From: UBA2033 sp035345875
GTDB taxonomy: Bacteria > Spirochaetota > Leptospiria > Leptospirales > Leptospiraceae
Length of the DNA: 64,000 nucleotides
NCBI GenBank assembly: GCA_035345875.1
Contig: DAORDH010000025.1
Coordinates: forward strand, 12,896-76,895
Reading direction: 5' to 3'
Shown: positions 1-8,985 of the stretch, in pieces
How positions within the stretch are numbered: the stretch's first letter is position 1
How the letters are laid out: every line of letters starts with the position of its first letter
Notes under the pieces: model-generated
The model's database searches: none
Told to the model about the DNA's origin: nothing
The model's input: only the letters and a program-made list of their open reading frames with translations
Position numbers and translations under genes: made by a program

Positions 1-18
1 TCACCTTACACAAGGTGA
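1..18. repeat. perfect 7-bp inverted repeat
   Basis: The sequence reads TCACCTT-ACAC-AAGGTGA, a perfect 7-bp stem with a 4-nt loop. It resembles the TCACCTA...TAGGTGA arms of the hairpin element at 10606-10644, so it may be the edge of a related intergenic element cut by the window start. No T-run follows on either strand within view, so a terminator role is not shown. Confidence 0.45.
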
Positions 19-101
19 ACCCAAGAGCTCCAATGAGGTTTGCCGTCGAAGGCTATTGATTTTAATAATTCATTAGCATTTCCTAATATTTTCAAAATCA
101 T
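6..101 (-). CDS. possible 31-aa small protein
   Basis: A short reverse-strand frame begins ATG ATT TTG and ends TAA inside the hairpin at the window start. A good Shine-Dalgarno sequence (GAGG, 8 nt before the ATG) precedes it. The peptide is mildly hydrophobic in its N-terminal half and ends PHWSSWVHLV. It lies about 50 bp downstream of the thioredoxin-like gene on the same strand. No family is recognised. The case rests on the ribosome binding site alone. It could equally be a decayed gene end. Confidence 0.25.
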   Translation of the reverse strand: MILKILGNANELLKSIAFDGKPHWSSWVHLV

Positions 102-152
102 TTCTTTTTCCTCAAATTATCAATTTTGCGTGATCTCAGTTAATTAAAATAA

Positions 153-1304
153 TTACTTCCCTTTTTTATCCTTCTCTATTTGAAGCAATAGCTTTTGAAT
201 AATTAAATTTAGAAGACTAATACTATTTTCATAACTCTCACCTGCTTCTTTCGCCATACGAATACTATTCATAGTCACTAGATGAGCATCTTTGTATTTA
301 CCTTGTTTGTATAAAACCTGTGCCAATGTTTCATGATTTAGAAAATTAGGTTCTAATTGAATTGATTTTCGAATTAATACCTCAGCTTTTGAAAGTGTCT
401 TAGGATCTTTTAACTTTTGCGATATACGCCATGCAATTGCATCCAAATCCTTCCATTCATTCATAGAATATTTTTCTGCATAAGCAATCGCAACAGTTGC
501 ATAGTTTTTCCAATCCTCTGCCTTCGAGTAGTAAGCCATCTTTGTTAAGTAGATTTTCTTTTCTACATTGTCTTTACCGTGACTAGGATAAAATTTTTCT
601 CTATTTGCTGTTAGATATTTAAATGTTTTTGATTTTATATCTGTCACAAAATCATCAATAATCTTCCAATTTTTCTTTGATATTAAATCATCCTGTGTAT
701 CAAAGTAATCTTCTAGTAGATCACCATTTACTTCACCAAATGCTTTATAAGAAGCAAAGACTAATTCATAAAGAGTCTTATCATCTTTTGCTCCTTTTTC
801 ATATTTTCGTTTTAATTCGTAAAAAGCTTTTTCAGGTATAAAAGTATTGCCCACTTCTTTTAGAAAATCATCTACTTCCAGTGGACCTTGGAATCTATGT
901 ATAATCTTACCCGTTGAATCAAAAAATAAATAAGTAGGATATGCATGAACATTGTATTTTTCTGCAAAAGAAAGACCTTCTTCCTTCTCCATATTTAGTT
1001 TAATACTTACAAACTTTTCCGAAAAATAATCCCCAGCTTTTTTAGAGTTGTATACATTTTCATCCATCCATTTACAAGGACTACACCAAGTTGTAAAGGC
1101 ATCGATAAAAATAAACTTCTTCTCTTTTGTAGCTTTTGCAACGACATCCTTCCATTCTGAATTTACAAAGGAAATTCCAACTTCTTTCTTGGTTTCAACA
1201 GCTTGTTCTGTTTTTTTAGCTGGTTCATTTACAGGACTTGCCTGCGGCAAAATTGAATTTACCGCAAGTAAAATTATTAAGAAAATGCTTTTGTTTTTTT
1301 TCAT
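153..1304 (-). CDS. exported thioredoxin-family protein with C-terminal helical repeats
   Basis: Residues 1-22 form a signal peptide (KKNK then a hydrophobic stretch). A thioredoxin fold follows at about 45-150, with the redox motif C74-S-P-C77 in TTWCSPCKWMD and the cis-proline loop AYPTYLFF (P123). This layout fits thioredoxin-7/DUF255-type proteins that reduce or guard disulfides in the periplasm. Residues 160-383 are helical, and the stretch near 320-345 looks like a TPR pair (LEPNFLNHETLAQVLYKQGK). The gene lies 9 bp downstream of the channel gene and is probably co-transcribed with it. The substrate is unknown. The CxxC makes an oxidoreductase role likely, but its direction cannot be read from sequence. 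Confidence 0.85.
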   Translation of the reverse strand: MKKNKSIFLIILLAVNSILPQASPVNEPAKKTEQAVETKKEVGISFVNSEWKDVVAKATKEKKFIFIDAFTTWCSPCKWMDENVYNSKKAGDYFSEKFVSIKLNMEKEEGLSFAEKYNVHAYPTYLFFDSTGKIIHRFQGPLEVDDFLKEVGNTFIPEKAFYELKRKYEKGAKDDKTLYELVFASYKAFGEVNGDLLEDYFDTQDDLISKKNWKIIDDFVTDIKSKTFKYLTANREKFYPSHGKDNVEKKIYLTKMAYYSKAEDWKNYATVAIAYAEKYSMNEWKDLDAIAWRISQKLKDPKTLSKAEVLIRKSIQLEPNFLNHETLAQVLYKQGKYKDAHLVTMNSIRMAKEAGESYENSISLLNLIIQKLLLQIEKDKKGK

Positions 1305-1313
1305 TTATGATCC

Positions 1314-3209
1314 TTAGTCTTCTGCTAAGACTACAATTTTGTCTTCTGCATTAAATCGAATTAGATCAGATTTTTTAGGATTAATCAAGACTCCGTAGGC
1401 TTTCTCTGAATCATTTGCATTTGCATGAATACGATAACCGATAGCTATCTGATTTTTCTCTGCAGCTGATTCCAGAATTGTATAGAAATTCATTGGATCT
1501 CCAGTCTTAACATAATCTGTAACTGGCTTTAAATAAACTTCTGATCCCTCAGCCTCAAAGAGTATATCAAATACTTTCTTTAATTCTTTCTTCTCTGAGA
1601 GTTGTGAAAGCATTAAACTAATGATTCGATCACTCACGATATAATCATCTGCTTTTGTAACTTCTGCAAGTGCACGATTTTTATTATCTAACATCTCACT
1701 CACAATGCTTAGATTCTTTCCAGTTTTATTCGCAATATCTCTAAGATGCAATAGACATATCAAAGTTTTTGCATCCGCTTCTTGGATGTCTATTTTGTTA
1801 GTGTAACATAGAATAATAATATGACTGTAAGTAGAAACTTCTAAAGAGTCCAAAACATTTCTATCTGTAATATTCGCTTGTTTTACAGTCACTTTTTGTT
1901 TTTTTAATTCTAATTCCTTCACTTCTTCTTCAGTTTCTGAAAGCTCGGAAACGATCGTTACTTCAGAACCATTCCCAACATAATTTTCTAATTCATTTAT
2001 AATACGATATCCCTTCTCATTCCATCCAAGAATCAAAGTTCTTTCTTGCTTTAATCCCTCTGGTTTTGGGGATTGAAATAAATTAGATTTAATATCATAA
2101 TTTGATTTTTCTGCAAGATCAATCGCATCATCATCTTCAGCAATTACAATGATACTGTCTTTCTCAGCAAACACAGTATCCATTGGTGGATTAATTAAAA
2201 CTTCACCACTGCTTCTCATAATTCCAATCACAGCAGATGTTTCATAGGAAAATAATATTTCTTTAAATGTTTTGCCTTTAAGAGTAGCCTCTTCTTTAAA
2301 ATAAATCTCTACTCCATCAAAATCAAGCAGCTCTGTATAAACCACACTAAGTCCTGATTGTCTACAAGTTTGGGCAGTCACGCGAGCAATTAAATCAGGA
2401 GATAGAACAAATGTAGCTTCATCTCCTCCAACTAACGCACCAGCGGCTAAATTTTCTTGATGCTTCATTTCTGCTACAATGTGATATTTACCTTGCTTTC
2501 GATGTGGGTTATTTGTAATCGCTAGAATCGTTTTAATAACACTTATATCCGGGTTCTCATCGTCAGGCGACATTACTATAATTGATTTAGCATCATCTAG
2601 ACTCACAACTTCTAAGTCGTTGACATCCATAGGACTGCCAGTTCTACAAATAATTTTTGTTGTTTTACGATCAGGAATTTTTGAATTTAATTCATCTTCC
2701 ATTTCAACTTTATCTTTATCTGCAAGAATCACAATACTTGCTTTTTTCAAACTTGCATTTGCAATAATGATTTCTGAAATAATTGGGTAAATTTTTCCAC
2801 TCCAACCTAGAATCAAAGTATGATTTTTCTCTAAGACTCTAGATCGACCTTTTCTTAGTTCTTCCAACTTAGCTTCAAGACCTGAAGTAAGAACCCCAAT
2901 CAAACTACTTAGAATAAAAATCCCTCCTATCGTCACAAGTAGCATTACCATTCTAAATGACCAACCCTGATCCGCGCCTAACGCTCCTGCATCGAGTGCA
3001 TGCATTAAACTTTGCCAAAATGCTTCAAAGAAATTTAATTTCTCTTCCGGGTTCTGTGAAATTTGACCAAAAGTAAGAACAATACCAGCAAGGATGACTA
3101 TCAGTAGAGAACCGAATGCTAGCCATCCAATAATAGCAATCGTTCCTTTGGAAAGAGTATTTTCAAACTCGTATTTAATTCGTTCCTTAATTCCAACTTT
3201 TTTATTCAT
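1314..3209 (-). CDS. CASTOR/POLLUX-type ion channel with two RCK modules
   Basis: Two membrane helices (about 24-48 and 86-110) flank a pore region with DAGALGADQGW (72-82) in place of a K+ channel GYGD filter. That arrangement is typical of the CASTOR/POLLUX (SYM8/DMI1) family. Two cytoplasmic Rossmann-like RCK (TrkA-N) modules follow, starting near 130 (TLILGWSGKIYPII) and 390 (TLILGWNEKGYRII); the repeated ILGW motif supports internal duplication. Plant homologues are nuclear-envelope cation channels; bacterial members have little assigned physiology. The ion carried here (K+, Ca2+ or other) cannot be decided from sequence. It heads a two-gene operon with the thioredoxin protein. Confidence 0.88.
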   Translation of the reverse strand: MNKKVGIKERIKYEFENTLSKGTIAIIGWLAFGSLLIVILAGIVLTFGQISQNPEEKLNFFEAFWQSLMHALDAGALGADQGWSFRMVMLLVTIGGIFILSSLIGVLTSGLEAKLEELRKGRSRVLEKNHTLILGWSGKIYPIISEIIIANASLKKASIVILADKDKVEMEDELNSKIPDRKTTKIICRTGSPMDVNDLEVVSLDDAKSIIVMSPDDENPDISVIKTILAITNNPHRKQGKYHIVAEMKHQENLAAGALVGGDEATFVLSPDLIARVTAQTCRQSGLSVVYTELLDFDGVEIYFKEEATLKGKTFKEILFSYETSAVIGIMRSSGEVLINPPMDTVFAEKDSIIVIAEDDDAIDLAEKSNYDIKSNLFQSPKPEGLKQERTLILGWNEKGYRIINELENYVGNGSEVTIVSELSETEEEVKELELKKQKVTVKQANITDRNVLDSLEVSTYSHIIILCYTNKIDIQEADAKTLICLLHLRDIANKTGKNLSIVSEMLDNKNRALAEVTKADDYIVSDRIISLMLSQLSEKKELKKVFDILFEAEGSEVYLKPVTDYVKTGDPMNFYTILESAAEKNQIAIGYRIHANANDSEKAYGVLINPKKSDLIRFNAEDKIVVLAED

Positions 3210-3296
3210 TGCTTTATCCCAAAATATGATTTCAATTTTTACTTTTTTATTTTCGGCTTATTTTGGCAAGGCAAGTTAAGATTTAAGCCAAATATG

Positions 3297-4301
3297 TTAA
3301 TGATTTGATATTTCGAAAATGTGAATCATAGATTCTTTATGCTTACACCATTTGTCCTGATCTTCATTTCTTTTGTCAGAAACAACCACAATCTCATGGT
3401 GACCAAGCCATGAGACTCCCTCAATATTACAATATATAATCTCGCCACCTAACCCAGCATTACCCTCTCTATCTCCAAAAGGGAAATAATACAAGGTCCC
3501 TTTCTCTAATACTTCCCATTTTTCTGAGTGTAATTCCCCTACCCATAGCGCAGAAGACATTTGAGAAACAATGGCAACTCTTCCATTTTCAATGTCCATA
3601 TCCGAATAATCCAAAAAAGAGATTGAGGATGGTAATTTAATTTCTGCCGTTATTTCCCAATGATCTTTTTCTTCCTTCAACACTAGAATCCTTCCATTCC
3701 CTCGATGTTTCTCTTTATCACTATTGCAAAAATTTCCCTCACATAAAGCTAAAATATAATTTTCTCCATTTCGACTAACATGACTTATCCCTTCGATTCC
3801 TTTATTTTTCTTCTCCAACTCAAATTTCACAATTTTCTCTTCTTGAAAATTTAAATCTGCATCCAGTCGAACAAGAAATGGATAATATCCATTGGTAATT
3901 TCTTTGGATTCTATCATAACATAAAACTGAAAGGGATTCTCATCCTTATAAGTAATCGCTTCATAATTTGATTTCTCAAAAATATTTCCCTTTAAAAAAT
4001 TCATTTGGTTGTTCTCTAAGGAAGCTTCAATCACACCGACTGCTTTCATATTATCAAAAATTACATAAAGTTGATTTCCTCTAGCATACACACCACTCCC
4101 CTCAAAATGAAAATTTTTTTGATAGCCTTTAAATAATTTATAAAACTTCTCCTCTCGAATTGCAGGTGACAGGACAATCTTACTAGTAGTCCAAAAACTT
4201 TTAGAACTTGTTTCATTCCCAAAGAGTTCATGATTTTCTTTTTTGCAGAAAGCAACTAATAGTAGAGTGAAAATTAAAAAGAGGAATCGAATAAAATTCA
4301 T
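3297..4301 (-). CDS. beta-propeller-like lipoprotein
   Basis: The N-terminus (MNFIRFLFLIFTLLLVAFC-KKE) is a lipoprotein signal with a spirochaete-style lipobox ending at C19. The mature part has repeated short beta-strand patterns and phrases such as YEAITYKDE, GIEGISHVSRNG and SDMDIENGRVAIVSQ. These recall the SdiA-regulated / phytase-like esterase propellers, where such strings line the propeller centre. It is probably a surface or periplasmic lipoprotein. No catalytic residue set can be named. It is divergently transcribed from the DUF4956 gene across an 82-bp gap. Confidence 0.6.
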   Translation of the reverse strand: MNFIRFLFLIFTLLLVAFCKKENHELFGNETSSKSFWTTSKIVLSPAIREEKFYKLFKGYQKNFHFEGSGVYARGNQLYVIFDNMKAVGVIEASLENNQMNFLKGNIFEKSNYEAITYKDENPFQFYVMIESKEITNGYYPFLVRLDADLNFQEEKIVKFELEKKNKGIEGISHVSRNGENYILALCEGNFCNSDKEKHRGNGRILVLKEEKDHWEITAEIKLPSSISFLDYSDMDIENGRVAIVSQMSSALWVGELHSEKWEVLEKGTLYYFPFGDREGNAGLGGEIIYCNIEGVSWLGHHEIVVVSDKRNEDQDKWCKHKESMIHIFEISNH

Positions 4302-4383
4302 AACGCAAATCTATTTAAAATATTTTGTATGTCTATCTAAAACTTTGTTGTATAAAACAGGAATCATTTCACTCTATTCGCAA

Positions 4384-5049
4384 ATGGATTTTGACTTTTT
4401 AAAACTAATCTTACAAGCTCCTGAAAAACAAGACATGGTTCCTATGTTAGAACTAGCTTTTCGAATTGGAGTTGCCACCCTACTTGGATTTTTGATCAGT
4501 GGAGTTTCCTATTTAACGTATACAGGTAAAAATTACGATCGTTCTGTTATTCATTCTCAAATTATAGTGACTATTGTCTTTTCTGTTATGATCAATGTAA
4601 TCGGACAAAATCTTGCTTGGGCAGTTGGGATTTTTGGTTCATTGAGTTTTATTCAATTTAGAACAACCCTTCGAGATGCAAAGGACACAGCTACTTTTTT
4701 TTATTCCGTTGTAACAGGAGTTGCTTGCGGAGCAGGTTATATCAATCTAGCAATTTTTGGCTTCTTTGTTATGAGCTTAGTTCAAGTGATCTTAAAATAT
4801 CTCCCACCTCTCGAAGTTCATTACACATATATAAAATTTAACTGTAAAAATATAGAAGCCAAAGAAATGATTAAAAGTTTTTTAAAAAGAGAAAGAGTCA
4901 AATACGAATTAGCCGCAATATCCGTAAAAGCAGAAAATGTTATTTTTGCTGTAAGACTCCCAATGGAATCATCCTATGAACTTGCTAAAAAAGCCAAACT
5001 TAAACTCCCGGAATGGGTCGATAGTTTTAGCCTAGATAGAGAATTATAA
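4384..5049 (+). CDS. DUF4956 family membrane protein
   Basis: Three to four hydrophobic helices fill residues 15-140. The signature SLSFIQFRTTLRDAKDTATF plus VVTGVACGAGYI matches the DUF4956 core (IRFRTAIKDPRDTAFIFF in relatives). The C-terminal ~75 residues (about 150-222) look like a small soluble alpha/beta domain, as in MgtC-type proteins. The frame stays open upstream to 4243, but that would run into the divergent lipoprotein gene; ATG 4384 starts MDFDFLKLIL and is preferred, although no strong ribosome binding site is visible. In other bacteria DUF4956 proteins often sit beside polyphosphate-polymerase-domain (VTC-like) or CotH genes; neither is present here. Function unknown. Confidence 0.75.
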   Translation: MDFDFLKLILQAPEKQDMVPMLELAFRIGVATLLGFLISGVSYLTYTGKNYDRSVIHSQIIVTIVFSVMINVIGQNLAWAVGIFGSLSFIQFRTTLRDAKDTATFFYSVVTGVACGAGYINLAIFGFFVMSLVQVILKYLPPLEVHYTYIKFNCKNIEAKEMIKSFLKRERVKYELAAISVKAENVIFAVRLPMESSYELAKKAKLKLPEWVDSFSLDREL

Positions 5050-5246
5050 TTCTACAGAAGATCCTATAGTTAAATAATGAATATTCAAATTTAACTGTTT
5101 TTATCTTTCATTATAATTCTGAGTAAGTCAATTATTCTATTTAAAATGAGATTGTAAAAGGCTAATTCCAATTTACCGCTTTTTTAAAATAAGTTGCGAA
5201 AACTACCAATCCAATTAGCTTAGATATTCTTAAGGAAGGAAATAAC

Positions 5247-5588
5247 ATGAAAAAAACTATTTTATATATTGGACTTTCTATCTTATCTCTCAATCTATTT
5301 GTTTTATTTGCAGATTCTGCAAACGCAATCTCTTTAGGACAAGTAAGTGCTGTCACAGATAAGACTGTAAATCTATCCGCAAGTGGAACTCCCGCACCCG
5401 GAGCACCGAAAGCCTCTTCTATCAAGAAAGGAGATATTTTAGTTATTCTCAATGAAGACAACAGTGTTGGAGAAGTAAAAGTGACTAAGACGATGCAAAC
5501 AATGGGCGGTAAAAAGGTTCTCATAGAAGCAGAGATTCTCTCTAAATCAATGCCAATCAAAACAGGTATGGGATTTAGAATAAAATAA
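5247..5588 (+). CDS. small exported protein of unknown function
   Basis: A 113-residue product with a clear signal peptide (KKTILYIGLSILSLNLFVLFADSANA, cleavage probably after ANA, residue 27). The mature part is about 85 residues, with a beta-rich pattern (GDILVILNEDNSVGEVKVTK, KKVLIEAEIL). Strong Shine-Dalgarno AAGGAAGG precedes the ATG at 5247. A longer antisense reading frame overlaps it, but it lacks a ribosome binding site. It appears monocistronic. No family recognised; probably periplasmic. Confidence 0.7.
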   Translation: MKKTILYIGLSILSLNLFVLFADSANAISLGQVSAVTDKTVNLSASGTPAPGAPKASSIKKGDILVILNEDNSVGEVKVTKTMQTMGGKKVLIEAEILSKSMPIKTGMGFRIK

Positions 5589-5624
5589 ATCTTTTTTTAA
5601 ATTCTGGGCTCTGTAAATTTCTAC

Positions 5625-5648
5625 TTAAAAATTAGATCTAATTTTTAA
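5625..5648. repeat. 24-bp perfect palindrome in intergenic region
   Basis: TTAAAAATTAGATCTAATTTTTAA is centred on AGATCT. It is nested inside GGCTCTG...CAGAGCC (7-bp arms at about 5607-5613 and 5671-5677). The surrounding 5589-5884 (296 bp) holds no gene. The element could be a bidirectional terminator for the small exported gene, or a regulator site for the acyl-CoA ligase operon. It is AT-rich with a run of T on both strands, which favours terminator use. Confidence 0.5.
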
Positions 5649-5884
5649 TTCTTGAAGGGGATTATTTCCAGAGCCAATAACTCCTAAAGACTTGTTTTTT
5701 CAATATGCAAGCAAGATGAAAAAACAACAAATGATGTCTTTTTCTACTCTCCCAAAAAAACTCTGATAAAAATCATAAGTATGTATTTCTAAACACAAAA
5801 TATTTTAGTTGTGGCTGATCATTGTTACTTACTTAAATAGATTTTGTAAGTAGAACACGATCCTTTTTAAGCAGGTAAAAAAGC

Positions 5885-7789
5885 ATGGGAAAATATAAAG
5901 ATTTATTTGAAGAGTCAATTCAGAATCCACAAAAATTTTGGAAAGAGCAATTAGAAATTGTAAAATGGTTTAAAGAACCAGAAACTATTTTATCCAAAGA
6001 TAAAGACGGACTTTATAGATGGTTTGAAGGAGGTAAATTAAACACATCTTATTTAGCACTTGATTATCATATTGAAAATGGTCGAGGAAATGATATCGCA
6101 CTTATTTATGATTCCCCTGTTACAAATCAAATTAAAAAATTTACTTACATTCAACTAAGAGAGGAAGTTGCAAAATTTGCTGGAGTCTTAAAACATTTTT
6201 CTTTAACAAAGGGAGATACGGCTATTATTTATATGCCTATGATTCCAGAGGCTGTCATTGCAATGCTAGCTTGTGCGCGACTAGGTGTTGTTCACTCTGT
6301 TGTATTTGGAGGATTTGCTCCTCATGAACTTGCAGTTCGAATCGACGACTCCAAACCAAAATTAATGATCACTGCCTCCTATGGAGTAGAAATCCATAAA
6401 ATCATTCCTTACAAACCGATGTTAGATGAAGCAATTCACCAAGCCATTCATAAACCAGAACATGTTGTTTTATATCAGCGTCCCGATATGGAAGATCTAA
6501 TGCACACAGGTAGAGATCATTATTGGCATGAATTAATGGAGAATGTTGAACCGAGTGGTTACGAAGAGTTAGACGCTACAGATCCACTCTACATTCTATA
6601 TACATCTGGCACAACTGGCAAACCCAAAGGAGTTGTCCGAGACAACGGAGGTCATGCAGTTGCAATGAAACTTAGCATGGAAGCGGTTTACGACGTTAAG
6701 CCGCGAGATGTATTTTGGGCGGCATCCGATGTAGGTTGGGTTGTAGGACATTCTTATATTGTGTATGCACCTCTACTCTATGGTTGCACTACAATTTTAT
6801 ATGAAGGAAAACCCGTTAAGACTCCTGATGCCGGAGCATTCTGGAGAGTCATTTCTGAACATAAAGTAAATGTATTATTCACTGCTCCAACGGCGTTACG
6901 CGCAATTCGAAAAGAAGATCCAAATGGAGAACTAAAAAGTAAATACGATCTACGAAGTCTTAAATATCTATTTCTTGCCGGAGAAAGAACAGATCCCCCA
7001 ACTTATGAATGGGCAAAAGATTTACTCGAAATCCCAGTCATTGATCATTGGTGGCAGACTGAGACAGGCTATGCTATTTGTGGAAATCTCATGGGAGTTG
7101 AGCCTGTTATTTCTAAAGCTGGTTCTGCAACAAGACCCATGTTTGGATTTGATGTCAAGATTTTAGATGAAGAAGGTTCCGAAGTAAAAAGGGGTCAAAA
7201 AGGAAATATCGTAATCAAATTGCCTCTTCCCCCAGGTTGTCTGCCAACTCTTTGGAAAGATTCTGAAAATTTTAAGAAGTCTTATTTGAGTCATTATGAA
7301 GGTTATTACCTGACTGGTGATGGTGGATATTTCGATGAAGATGGCTATCTTTTTATCATGGGTAGAATTGACGATGTGATCAATGTAGCTGGTCATAGAC
7401 TATCGACAGGTGAAATGGAGGAAATACTTGCCTCCCATCCAACTGTTGCAGAATGTGCAGTGATTGGAATTGAAGATGCGATGAAAGGACAAGTTCCTAT
7501 TGGCTTTGTTGTTCTAAAAGATGGAGCCAAGCAAGATCTAGCAGAAATAGAAAAGGAGCTAATTCATCTTATCCGCGAAGAAATCGGAGCGATTGCAACA
7601 TTTAAAAATGTTTTATTAGTAAAGCGACTTCCTAAAACTAGATCCGGAAAAATTCTTAGAAAGACAATGAGAAAGATTGCGGATGGCGAAGAATACACTG
7701 TCCCTTCCACCATCGACGATCCAACAATCCTAGATGAAATCATTGAATATTTAAGAGAAGCAAAACTTGGCAAGGCATTTCAAAAATAA
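5885..7789 (+). CDS. prpE: propionate/acyl-CoA ligase (AMP-forming), PrpE/ACSS3-like
   Basis: A 634-residue ANL-superfamily enzyme forming acyl-CoA from a short carboxylate, ATP and CoA through an acyl-adenylate. Visible marks are the substrate-side motif VVFGGFAPHELAVRI; the P-loop YTSGTTGKPKGVVRDNGG near 236-255, whose VRDNGGHAVAM is characteristic of PrpE/ACSS3 rather than ordinary Acs (VVH); the adenylation motif HWWQTETGYAICGN near 385; and the C-terminal hinge GRIDDVINVAGHRLSTGE. The C-terminal SGK near 588, in KTRSGKILRKTMRKI, carries the catalytic lysine that is often acetylated. Length is normal. It is followed closely by an OFA-type carrier, which suggests uptake and activation of a small carboxylate. 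Propionate is the likely substrate, acetate or butyrate possible. Confidence 0.9.
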   Translation: MGKYKDLFEESIQNPQKFWKEQLEIVKWFKEPETILSKDKDGLYRWFEGGKLNTSYLALDYHIENGRGNDIALIYDSPVTNQIKKFTYIQLREEVAKFAGVLKHFSLTKGDTAIIYMPMIPEAVIAMLACARLGVVHSVVFGGFAPHELAVRIDDSKPKLMITASYGVEIHKIIPYKPMLDEAIHQAIHKPEHVVLYQRPDMEDLMHTGRDHYWHELMENVEPSGYEELDATDPLYILYTSGTTGKPKGVVRDNGGHAVAMKLSMEAVYDVKPRDVFWAASDVGWVVGHSYIVYAPLLYGCTTILYEGKPVKTPDAGAFWRVISEHKVNVLFTAPTALRAIRKEDPNGELKSKYDLRSLKYLFLAGERTDPPTYEWAKDLLEIPVIDHWWQTETGYAICGNLMGVEPVISKAGSATRPMFGFDVKILDEEGSEVKRGQKGNIVIKLPLPPGCLPTLWKDSENFKKSYLSHYEGYYLTGDGGYFDEDGYLFIMGRIDDVINVAGHRLSTGEMEEILASHPTVAECAVIGIEDAMKGQVPIGFVVLKDGAKQDLAEIEKELIHLIREEIGAIATFKNVLLVKRLPKTRSGKILRKTMRKIADGEEYTVPSTIDDPTILDEIIEYLREAKLGKAFQK

Positions 7790-7815
7790 ATATTTTATTA
7801 ACCAAGGATAGAAGT

Positions 7816-8985
7816 ATGAATAGATGGTTTTATGTTTTAATTTGCGGATTAATCAATGTTTGTATTGGGAATGTTTATGCATGGAGTGTATTTAGGAAAC
7901 CAGCTGAAAAATTCTTTAGTATAACTTCTAAAGAAAGTGGTTTACCTTTTATGATCTTTTTGGCGTTTTTTGCGGTGAGTATGCCGTTAACCGGTAAATT
8001 CTTAGATAAATACTCTCCTCGTTTCTTTGCTCTAGTTGGAGGAACTGTATTCTCAATAGGTTATATCCTTTCTGGATTTATGGAAAATATTCAACAAGTT
8101 GTCCTAACGTATGGTGTAATCTCTGGACTCGGGGTAGGAGTAATTTATGGAACAACAATTGCAGTTCCAGCTAAATGGGTTCCTGAAAGAAAGGGACTTG
8201 CTGTGGGTCTATCGATTCTGGGCTTCGGAGTCTCTCCTTTGATAACTTCCTATTTAAGCCATTCTATGATCGAATCTTATGGTTTAATGAATACTTTCAA
8301 AATCTTAGGTTTAGTCTACATGGTTATCATTTTAATTCTCTCTACTTTTCTAAAATTTCCAAATGATACTCAGCAACAAGCGTTAGCTCAACAGCTAGAT
8401 TCTTCTTCGATTAGCCCGGGAGCAATTGTAAAAGGTAAATATTTTTATGCACTTTGGATTTGCTTTTTTATAGGTGCATTCACAGGTCTTTCTACTATCT
8501 CCATATCAAGTCCCTTTCTAATAGAATCGACTGGAATTGCAGCAGGTGAAGCAGCACTTTACGTTTCTTTCCTAGCAATTTTCAATGGTTTAGGCAGACC
8601 ATTCTTCGGCTTTCTAACAGATAAAATTGGTTTTCCAAAATCAATCCTAGTCTCCTACTTCGTAATTATTTTATCTAGTATAATCTTATTTCTGAATTTC
8701 AATCATCTTATATTCCTTTATGTTTTAGCATTGGCTTTACTTTGGTCGTCCTTGGGTGGATGGCTTGCCATTGCGCCTACCGCTACTGCTTCTTTATTCG
8801 GAACGAAATATTATAGTAGTAATTATGGATTAATATTTACCGCCTATGGAACGAGTGCATTGCTCGGAGTTTATCTATCTAGTTCCATTCGAGATCTGTT
8901 TGGGCAATATTTATCTTTTTTTTACCCTGTGATCGGACTTTGTATTCTCGGAATACTAATATCATTATTTACTTTTAAGAAATGA
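7816..8985 (+). CDS. MFS transporter, oxalate/formate antiporter (OFA)-like
   Basis: A 389-residue, 12-helix major facilitator protein. The opening RWFYVLICGLINVCIGNVYAWSVF is typical of the OFA subfamily. The loop 2-3 motif SMPLTGKFLDKYSPRF and the loop 8-9 motif GLGRPFFGFLTDKIGFPKSI are the duplicated MFS A-motifs. The gene begins 26 bp after the CoA ligase and overlaps the next gene by ATGA. Substrate is inferred only from context: a small monocarboxylate feeding the ligase. Confidence 0.85.
   Translation: MNRWFYVLICGLINVCIGNVYAWSVFRKPAEKFFSITSKESGLPFMIFLAFFAVSMPLTGKFLDKYSPRFFALVGGTVFSIGYILSGFMENIQQVVLTYGVISGLGVGVIYGTTIAVPAKWVPERKGLAVGLSILGFGVSPLITSYLSHSMIESYGLMNTFKILGLVYMVIILILSTFLKFPNDTQQQALAQQLDSSSISPGAIVKGKYFYALWICFFIGAFTGLSTISISSPFLIESTGIAAGEAALYVSFLAIFNGLGRPFFGFLTDKIGFPKSILVSYFVIILSSIILFLNFNHLIFLYVLALALLWSSLGGWLAIAPTATASLFGTKYYSSNYGLIFTAYGTSALLGVYLSSSIRDLFGQYLSFFYPVIGLCILGILISLFTFKK

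Noticed and set aside
5162..5560. 132-codon antisense frame over the small exported gene
   Set aside because: The sense gene has a signal peptide and an excellent Shine-Dalgarno; the antisense frame does not.
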